A stretch of 64,000 nt of DNA from Elymus sibiricus (lineage: Eukaryota > Streptophyta > Magnoliopsida > Poales > Poaceae): the NCBI GenBank assembly GCA_039707655.1, contig CM077667.1:59115628-59179627 (forward strand), written 5' to 3'. A program made the position numbers and the translations under genes. This document shows positions 57,178-64,000 of the stretch, piece after piece (positions within the stretch are counted from its first letter, which is position 1; every line of letters begins with the position of its first letter). The notes under the pieces were generated by a model, which was given only the letters and a program-made list of their open reading frames with translations, ran no database searches and had not been told where the DNA came from.

Positions 57178-58327
57178 TTTCCTATCTGTCCATGCATCGG
57201 TCATTACCGTACAAACTGTGTGCTCCCATGCTTTCTTATGGTTCTTGAATGAGTCAATCATCTTCCTTTTTCTTTTCTGCAGGAATGGCCCACTCATCTC
57301 ATATGCACTAGGTCCTTGAAGGGTTTTGCCAAAACCTCCGATGGCCACAAGCATACATGCAAAGCTAGGGAGTGTCACAGTGTTGTGTGGAATGCCAGCT
57401 TCATAGAAAAACTGACAGATGTACCCACAAGCTCTATTCCTCTTCTCTTCTAACTGCTGAGATGTCAACTTTGATTGAACCTTTTCGCTGAGAGTTTTCC
57501 CTTGATTCCTCTTGACAGATTCTTCTACACTTAACTTGCAGAACTTGTCCATAGGGCCACCTTGGGATCTGCTTGTGCCTGGTGTTGACAAGAACATAAC
57601 ATCATTGTCCCTATCTTCATCACTCTCCTGTTCTCCCTCCGAGTGATCTAATCATACATCCATTTATCATGCTACAAATCTTGCAAATCTGAAGTCAAAT
57701 CTGAGGACAAAACTTGCCTGTAGATTGGGTCTGCTGACTCATTGTAGGCTAGGACGATGATGCTTGGAGAAGATGCCTGGAGTGGGGGCGTCACTGGGAA
57801 AGGGGTCGTCGGAGAAGGAGGCGTCGAGGGCGCACGTACTCGGGAGAGAGGAGGCCGCTAGGAGAAGCAGGTGTCCCTGCGAGGGGGGCTTTGCCAGCAC
57901 AGGGGGCGTCGCCGGCAGAGGGAGTGTCGCCGGGGGAGGGGGAGTCAATGAGCCGTCACCATTCCTGCGTACTCGCCGCCACCGCCGCCGTCGCCAGCCT
58001 CCATAGCACTATTTTTTGGGGGAGGAAAGGGGATACGAGGTGGGAGTCTGGTGGTGCGGGGGCTAGGTTTAGGGTAAAAGTGTGTGGGCTGCCGCGAATC
58101 GAAATTGGGCTGAAATTTTGGACCGGGACAGCGGGAAAAAAACGCTAACGCTAAAAATTTCCAGCGCTATCGGCAATTAGCAGCGCTATTAGCGGCTTTT
58201 TCTGTCGAGGACCAAAATCGCCTAGCTGTAGCTGGGAGGGTAAAAAACGCTATAGCTGGGCTATAGCGCCCGCTATTTTAAACAGCTATAGCATGCGAGC
58301 GGTTTAAAATAGCGGGCTATGAGAAAA

Positions 58328-58520
58328 TTATTTGGCACCGCTAGCTTCAGCAATGTGTGTTTGCCTCATGTGAAAGAGTAGGACCCATGCATGCATAAAA
58401 GTAGCTGCTAATATTTTATGGCACAAATGAATTGGGCATCGGAGCAAGTAGCTGCTCCGGCTCCCTGAATTTTTGCTATGGCATCGGCTTGGCAATGTAG
58501 GGCTCCGGTGCCAAATAAAG
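58328..58520. mobile_element. Small foldback element (TTATTTGGCACCG ends)
   Basis: The left edge TTATTTGGCACCG and right edge CGGTGCCAAATAA are perfect complements over 13 bp, with further weaker pairing inward (GCAATGTGTG..., GGCTCCGG...). It is about 190 bp long without an open frame. A second TTTGGCACCGC at 58532 suggests a neighbouring partial copy. The superfamily is unclear. Confidence 0.55.
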
Positions 58521-58559
58521 CAAAAGTTAATTTGGCACCGCTTTTGGCCTACATAGTGT

Positions 58560-58812
58560 AGGGCCTAAGAGGCTCGATGGCTGGCCGGCGAGCATCCCTA
58601 AGATGTTTAATGATATTGATAGTAGGGGCGCAGCTGTTTCCACTTTCCAAGAAAATGGATTGATGATTAAGCGACACGGTTTCCTCCTCACGGCTATTCT
58701 GCTACTCTGATGCATGTACGGGCACTGTAGAGTACATGCATGTAGGACCACTGCTAGAGAGTTGGGTTTAGACTCTCCGATTTGAAGGAAGACATCAGGA
58801 TCCTTGATTGCC
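58560..58812. repeat. Dispersed block C, copy 2 (pairs with 3570-3845)
   Basis: This has the same order of motifs as 3570-3845, with about 10-15% differences by eye. It stands immediately upstream of block E copy 2, whereas copy 1 stands alone, so the blocks were shuffled or partly deleted after duplication. Confidence 0.65.
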
Positions 58813-59240
58813 ACACAACTCATGCCACCAAATTGACTCTAGTCGAAATACCTCATTGCCGCCTACCACTAAGCGGCGTCGCTTCACCGACTTGCGACTC
58901 TAGAGACATTTCTCGCCGCCATTTTATCATACAGCCAAAAAATTGCAAGTATAGTTTACACAGATTGCATCACATAATTTGAACACAACTCATGAGGTGA
59001 CAAATTCTCCGATCATGGATAGCACTCCAGCACAGCAAAACATAGCAAAGTATTATAACTCTAGATATTGCTTGGACCAGATGACACTGATCTGGTACCA
59101 TATCCATTAGCAACAAACATTGAAATCATCATATTGGCAATGCTATAGGTCTAGACTCATTCCAGCGGCGAAAACAAGCACACACTATATGCATGCTAAA
59201 TTCTGAAAAGGTACTAACTCCCCTTGGCACACACTATATG

Positions 59241-60865
59241 CAGTGGCGGACCCAGGAATTGAAGTTAGCTGGGGCGAACATTTAATGTCTAATTTTTTTT
59301 GGGTACAACTGCAACTCTATTCAACCAAAACTCATAGCATTCAACAACAAAAGAATTAAAAAGCTCTTAAAAACTAGTAACTGCTAACATGGACTCTTGC
59401 CGTTTGAAATGCTCACTTATGCCAAAATAAGATCCCATAATTCCAATTTCATCAGATGAGCAGACAAATTCTCCAAAAGAAGCTATTTATGATAGATAAG
59501 AATATACCTGGGACACTTGGATCAATATAGCTTGATGTTGGGCTGCGGATAGAGTGGCGATCAGAGGAAGCATCAGGGATTTCCCCGGAGATCTGAAAAG
59601 GATTTTCAATGCATTAATGCACGAGAGCAAGGAATTCTTACAGAAACAAGTTCAGATTTCATCAATGCACGAAAAACCAAGTGTCTGAATGATAGGTATT
59701 TACCTGTTGCCCACTTGTCAGCCGAGGAATACGATGATGAGGTTCATGGCGAGAGGATGAAGACAAATCAATGTCTTCTCCTTGACCCTGCAGCTGCCAC
59801 TCTGGACCTTTGCCATTCCCTTGCTTGTAGTTGAACTCATTGTCCAGGTCATCAACATCTTCTTCCTCCTCATCTCCCGGAACTCGGGGGCTGCCTGACA
59901 AGTGATGTATACATCAAATTAGCATGATTTATGAACAAAAACATAATAATACGAGGTCGATGGGTTTAATTCTATATGTCGAGCAACAAGCAACGACTTT
60001 GGCTCATATAAAGCAAGCACAAAGCAGACTTCCATATGCAATTCTCATACAGATCACATAACAAATCAGCATGCTGTAGTAGAAACAAACCTTTCAGCCT
60101 CTTGTATCTAGTCTTGCACTGAGGACAGCATTTGACCCCATCCTTGCGTTCATACTCGTAGCAAGGGCGGCAGACCGGGAAGGCGCACTCATTGCAGGCA
60201 ACAAAGAGTGCCGCCGCCCCCTGCCGCGGTGCCGCCCCCCGCCGCCGGCCGCCCCCAGCCCCCCACAGCCCCGCCGCCTGGCCGCCCCCAGCCCCCCACT
60301 GCAGGCCCCGCCGCGGCCGCCCCCAGCCCCCCACTGCAGCCCCCCGCCGCAGCCCCCCGCCGCGGCCCCCCGCCGCGGCCCCCGTCGCGGCCGCCCCACG
60401 CCTCAGCCCCCCGCCGCCGGTCGCCCCCAGGCCCCCACTGCCGCCCCCCGCCGCTGGGCGCTGGCCCGACCTGCAGGGGCGCTGGCCGCCTGGCCCGAAC
60501 TGCTGGCGGCCTGGCGCCTGGCGGCGGCGCTGGATCGGTGGAGGCGTGGAGGGGGAAGTGGGGGCTGGCGGCGCTGGATGGTTTGACGCTCGACGGGAAC
60601 TGCTTGCTGCCTCGATGGATCGATCGATGCAGGGGAAACTGGGGGCTGGATCGATCGTTTGTTTGGGCCTGAAAAATAGCCCAGTCCACCGGCCCAGAAA
60701 ACTTACCGCTTCGAGTCTTCGACCTTCGTCTTCGTCTTGCCCGCACGAACAGAACCAACGCCGCCGCCGCTGCCTTTCAGAGGACAGGTAGGTCGGGGTC
60801 CCTCCTTCGCCGCTGGCGAGCCGGGGCGGCCGCCCCAGCTCGCCCCAATGGTGGGTCCGCCACTG
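59241..60865 (-). mobile_element. hAT element with captured cellulose synthase fragment
   Basis: The ends CAGTGGCGGACCCA and TGGGTCCGCCACTG are perfect 14-bp inverted repeats flanked by the 8-bp direct repeat ACTATATG (59233-59240, 60866-60873), the signature of hAT insertion. The related block at 16380-17430 lacks it. It has no transposase of its own. It carries three CesA exons and a GC-rich low-complexity segment (60206-60560). Its ends resemble those of 62446-63686. Confidence 0.92.
59508..60205 (-). pseudogene. Cellulose synthase (CesA) gene fragment, three exons with introns
   Basis: Minus-strand exons: 60205-60091 ([20 protein letters not shown], then [13 protein letters not shown]), the second half of the CesA RING-type zinc domain; 59894-59704 ([20 protein letters not shown] to PRLTSGQQ); and 59592-59508 ([20 protein letters not shown] to DPSVP). 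Both introns keep GT-AG borders and phase, so the copy came from genomic DNA, not mRNA. This is the N-terminal, non-catalytic part of CesA; the glycosyltransferase domain is absent. Upstream, the zinc half-domain is in frame with a Gly/Arg-rich open frame starting near 60334, which could make a small chimeric protein. The source locus is not in this window. Confidence 0.9.
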
Positions 60866-61430
60866 ACTATATGCATGCTAGACTCATTCCAGCGGTGAAA
60901 ACAAGCACACATCATGCATATTATTCATTCGGTTTGAAAATGTGGCAACAGGAGAGCTTATGTTCCAAACAAGAAAAATGGAATTGACAAACCTATATAG
61001 GAGTACATTTTCCAAGCAACCAAGATAATCCTCAACTCTATGTTGTTGTACACCAATGACTCAGCCAAGAAAGCAAAAATAAAATTACATTTGTCAGGCC
61101 ATCAAACAATTCTCTAGCTTGCCATTTCCTATGTACACACCACCAACCAAAGCACCTCTCCAGATTATGTTTATTCTGACCGTACAACAACAATGACACC
61201 ACTGAAACCAACCATTGCACGTGAAGAGCACCACAGGTCTCAAATCCACTCTTTACCAAAGTCGCACATCGACGCGGACAAGGCCAGGACTCAATTTCAA
61301 CAGTAGCTCAATACCAGCCTCGCCCCACATTCAATGTTTTATTATCTCCTGATCCTCTTCACTGGCTCCTCATGCGTGAGAAAACAGTCAGTTCGCTGTA
61401 GCAATAGTGACGGCTGAGTAGAGGATTTAC

Positions 61431-62004
61431 CTATGAGGGAACCACTCTACATGTGCAATGTCTATTGCTTCCAGGCACTTATGCCCCTGTTCTGCCCTGC
61501 ACCAACCATGAACAGGAAACTAGTTAGGACAAAAGAAGAGTTGCCGTTCTTTGTGAAGGGGCAGACAAACAACATATTTTACAAATAGTGCTATTGGAGT
61601 GTCCAAATCCTATGCGATTATCACAAAAGAATTTTAAATGCTCAGAACACAAAGTTTCCACTTATAAAATGAAACCATGATGATACAGTGAGGGAATCAA
61701 CTAAATCAATCATTGTATTTTACAAAACTCAGAGCTAGAACCCAGCAAAACAAGAACCCATCCAGGTACTCGCGTGAGAACAACATCACATTCAATAGCA
61801 ACCCAAGACGACTAGCACAGGTTTCAACTTTTGGGGGTAAACTAGGACTTACCTGAACGTGATCAAAGATGAAGATGAACCCGAATGATGAAGGCAGACA
61901 TGCCTTCGCTCACCATCCTGTTATGATCTCCGTCCCTTTAGCTTGACAACCGACTCAACTTCCCTCAGCCGGCGAATTCTAGGTCTTTCCCCCTTTAGCT
62001 CTGA
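61431..62004 (-). CDS. 3' end of an unidentified minus-strand gene (partial)
   Basis: An exon begins at 62004 after an acceptor (TATTGCAG) and reads SELKGERPRIRRLREVESVV, then KLKGRRS and a stop at 61921-61923. It ends at a donor (CAG/GTAAGT) at 61853. A further exon with good borders (61496-61431) lies downstream and is either 3' untranslated or used in an alternative form; its open frame includes GHKCLEAIDIAH. At the window edge a donor (GTTTGGCTG/GTGAGT, exon end 63992) suggests that the gene continues beyond 64000. I do not recognise the protein. The two hAT elements lie in its introns or 3' region. Confidence 0.4.
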
Positions 62005-62033
62005 CTGCAATATTCAAAGAACCGAGTGAGGTA

Positions 62034-62069
<36 letters not shown>
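62034..62069. repeat. (CT)n microsatellite
   Basis: About 17 CT units follow 'gaggtatctgt'. On the minus strand this is a GA run near the acceptor of the 62004 exon. Confidence 0.9.
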
Positions 62070-62071
<2 letters not shown>

Positions 62072-62445
62072 GAACAAAACAACACAAAACAGAGGTGCAT
62101 GCTGACAAAACATCTGATATATGGAGGGAACTGAAAAGGGGCTAAAATACGACACCGCGACACAAAATAACGCCACGACATCAGTCAACATAAAATCAAG
62201 CAAATGGTTCATCTGGAAATACAATCATGTGACAGGTAAAAGTACCATCATAGACCAATAACTTGTACATAACCTACAGTGTGCACAAACCAAATACTTG
62301 TGCTGTTGCACAGGGCCTAGTGGACTCTTATTTGATCTCTTTTCAAGAAGAGCATAGAAGAAAATACAGTTTGACAAGATGAGTCAATAGGCTTTGAGAT
62401 GTTAGCTACAAAATATAACACTTTTTAAGACCAAAGAGTATAAAC

Positions 62446-63686
62446 CAGGGGCGGACGCACGTTCAGCCCAGTGGGGGCAAATGCCCCCACTCGTTTTTTG
62501 AGCTCCATGGTACTAGGCGCATAGTATATCGCGTTGCCCCCGCTCAGCTCATATCCTTTGCCCCCACTCATTTAATTTTCCTGGCTATTTCCAAAGCCCG
62601 TATGTCTTGTTAGAAAAGAGAAACAAGTCAGGCCACAAGCCATAAGGCCCAGTCACGTACGAACAGCTACCAGGCTTTGCAAAACTGGGTGCCAGTTCTT
62701 TACACGAAGCAGAGGCGTCGCCTTTCGCTCATGAATCGCGCGAGACGCAGTCTTGGACTCTGGACGCGATGCGCATCTTGCCTCTTCCGCCCAGGCGAGA
62801 TGCGTCGCGCCCTCGCCAGCTCGCCTTTGAGCTATGGTGGTCGCCGTCGATCCGCGTTGTACGCTCACCGGCTAGGCGGCCTGCCGTTCTTTGATCCTTC
62901 CGCCGTCGATTGATCAAAGTAAGCCCTAGGTTCAGTTCATCTTTACTATTTTCAGTTCTAATTTTTAAATTGTTGTTCTTTTCCTCCAACTTTCATGTTA
63001 GAACATGAGTGAGTTTAGCTTTTTTGATGATGCACATTGGGTGCTTCGATTTCATATAGATAGGATAAAGAAAAAATAGAGGGGCCAGATTTATTAAAAG
63101 GAAAAATAGGCCAAAAATCGATAGAGAAATAAGAAAGAGAAAACAAGGAAAAACAACTAAGTCAACGCTAGTCGACCGAAACACCACCACCAGCATGGCA
63201 AACATTCTCTAGAGACGCCTTCAAGAAAGGAATACAACGTCCGCATGATCCATCTAAAAGGAAAAGAAGCTAATGGAGAGATTCTTTGCAAAATCTACAA
63301 CCGGCAACACTCTTGAATTAGTTGATTTGAACAAACTTTCTTCCTATCCGTCCAAAAGGAAGATAATTGCATATTTCTTTTGCTTTGTAGAAAGGTTATC
63401 CCTAATGAGGTGATAGCTAAACGATTCCATTGAAAAAAAAATCGTCAATGGGATGAAAGGGAAAGAGGGGATTGCTCAAGATTATTTTCCCTATATTTCA
63501 ACATGTTAATTACTATATTCTAAGGAAATATATGATTTAGTTTCTTAGCCAATATATGCATGCTTGTGTAGTTGTGTGGTTAGTTAATATACATGATTTA
63601 GCCATTAGTTCCTAGACATCTCTCTGTAGAAAAAAAATCCTATACTTCTTTGCCCCCTCTCAGTTTTCATCCTGGGTCCGCCCCTG
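62446..63686. mobile_element. hAT element, non-autonomous, 8-bp TSD GTATAAAC
   Basis: GTATAAAC flanks the element at 62438-62445 and 63687-63694. The ends CAGGGGCGGACGCA and (complement of the right end) CAGGGGCGGACCCA pair over about 14 bp with one difference. Subterminal text repeats TGCCCCC on both sides. The 1241-bp interior has no transposase; a GC-rich part at 62650-62910 has short frames without a domain. It belongs to the same end type as 59241-60865. Confidence 0.92.
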
Positions 63687-63694
63687 GTATAAAC

Positions 63695-64000
63695 GGATAT
63701 GACTGTATTGTTCTTCAGAAAACTGGATGCACCAAATTTCTAGACAATCTATACCTCTGTTAATCAATGGTTTAAGACTTCAGTATCACATGTTTGATAG
63801 CAGTAGCAAGTAGATAGCTACAAGTAAACAAAAGCCATCCAAAAGTAATAGGATATACATGATCAAGTATAATTTTCTTATTCCAATAAAAATGTATTGC
63901 AAATAGACCACCTTCTAGCATAATCATTCACAGCTCAATGGTCGGACCATGTCAAAGGCACAAGGGGAGAGAGATGAGTCCAGGGACTCACCAGCCAAAC
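63695..64000. other. Window end, intronic sequence
   Basis: AT-rich sequence with no open frame, ending in a probable exon edge on the minus strand at 63992-64000. It fits an intron of the gene called at 61431-62004. Confidence 0.35.

Larger units (their letters stand above)
52074..57742 (-). pseudogene. hAT transposase, split by the 53468-57177 CACTA
   Basis: The N-terminal part right of the CACTA (57742-57178, minus) starts MSQQTQSTGKF and includes DKFCKLSVEESVKRNQGKT, GYICQFFYEAGIPHNTV and VMTDAWTDRK, the DUF659-type catalytic region. Left of the CACTA it resumes directly: GRGVMNLVVHSAHGVLFLDS, then DIGPEKIVQVVTDNAS after a frameshift in an A-run. The open segment 53299-52871 follows (SFWKGVDTAVNFFEPMANVL, RWDNKLKTPLHLAGYFLNP), and finally the C-terminal basic/acidic tail ending near 52074. 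It is disabled by the CACTA, at least two frameshifts and a stop after NTAATN. The hAT dimerisation region appears degraded. Confidence 0.83.
40386..58284 (-). mobile_element. hAT transposon, host of the nested MULE and CACTA
   Basis: The left end TGTTTTAAATAGC and right end (reverse complement) TGTTTAAAATAGC are followed on both sides by GCTATAGC-type subterminal words. Between them lie the two halves of a hAT transposase (minus) and two complete younger insertions, 40518-51625 and 53468-57177. Removing these leaves about 3.1 kb, a normal hAT size. I could not find a matching 8-bp duplication. Another TTTAAAATAGCGGGCTAT copy just beyond 58300 confuses the right border. The assignment of these ends to this transposase is therefore an inference. 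Confidence 0.6.
58960..61850 (-). repeat. Dispersed block E, copy 2 (long form of 16380-17430)
   Basis: It aligns with 16380-17430 from 'attgcatcacataatttgaa' to 'gggggtaaactagg', but carries the 1625-bp hAT element at 59241-60865 and an extra stretch at about 61025-61240. Copy 1 thus serves as the empty site for the hAT. It probably represents the 3' untranslated region and introns of the minus-strand gene called at 61431-62004. Confidence 0.65.

Noticed and set aside
40386..58284. An 8-bp target duplication for the outer hAT element
   Set aside because: Several end positions were tried around 40386 and 58284 and none gave matching flanks, so no duplication is claimed.
60094..60791. Long Pro/Ala-rich plus-strand frames opposite the CesA fragment
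   Set aside because: They are the complement of a GC-rich low-complexity stretch in the hAT element. The recognisable protein similarity is on the other strand.

Overview
The window looks like a transposon-dense intergenic stretch of a large grass genome, almost certainly Triticeae (wheat, goatgrass, rye or barley group). The reasons are a BARE/Angela-type copia LTR at 26071-27877, CACTA elements with CACTAC and CACTAG termini, Stowaway elements starting CTCCCTCC, a Poaceae-type tRNA-derived SINE, Helitron-like ends with the CCCGTGCGTTGC hairpin, and grass-type host genes (a GDSL lipase and a DUF1618 protein). There is no bacterial or organellar signature. All identifications come from reading the sequence; no database search was possible.

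Layout. 1-5.9 kb: non-coding blocks, a broken Ty3/gypsy pol remnant (2.3-3.4 kb, minus) and a foldback Mutator-type MITE. 5.9-15.3 kb: a run of Helitron-like termini, a MULE MITE, two SINE copies, a long TA microsatellite, and the best host gene, a three-exon GDSL esterase/lipase (12384-14011, plus). 15.6-18.2 kb: non-coding blocks that recur elsewhere in the window. 18.37-36.53 kb: one large CACTA transposon. Its 5' half is a 334-bp satellite-like array, interrupted by a circularly permuted copia fragment and ending in a reversed copy of its own start. Its 3' half holds decayed transposase genes. 38.7-40.15 kb: a minus-strand DUF1618 gene with one in-frame stop and an internal triplication.

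40.39-58.28 kb: a nested stack. An old hAT element was invaded by an 11.1-kb Mutator-like element (40518-51625, 9-bp target duplication). That element carries a transposase, a spliced Ulp1-like SUMO-protease gene, a captured host-like pseudogene and a 320-bp tandem array. A 3.7-kb CACTA (53468-57177, TTT duplication) was inserted into the hAT transposase coding region. 58.3-64 kb: dispersed blocks and the 3' end of an unidentified minus-strand gene that runs off the window. This part carries two related hAT elements with clear 8-bp duplications. One of them contains three exons and two introns of a cellulose synthase gene.

Only the GDSL gene looks plainly intact. The Ulp1-like gene of the MULE keeps its catalytic residues and splice sites but seems to have lost an exon. 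The copia pol has one early frameshift followed by a long open frame. The other transposon genes and the DUF1618 gene have stops, frameshifts or deletions. The points most worth pursuing are the CesA capture, the permuted copia copy with a single internal LTR, the Ulp1-carrying MULE, the long RNA-compatible hairpin ahead of the CACTA transposase, the duplicated splice acceptor in the GDSL gene, and the repeated single TAG interruptions.
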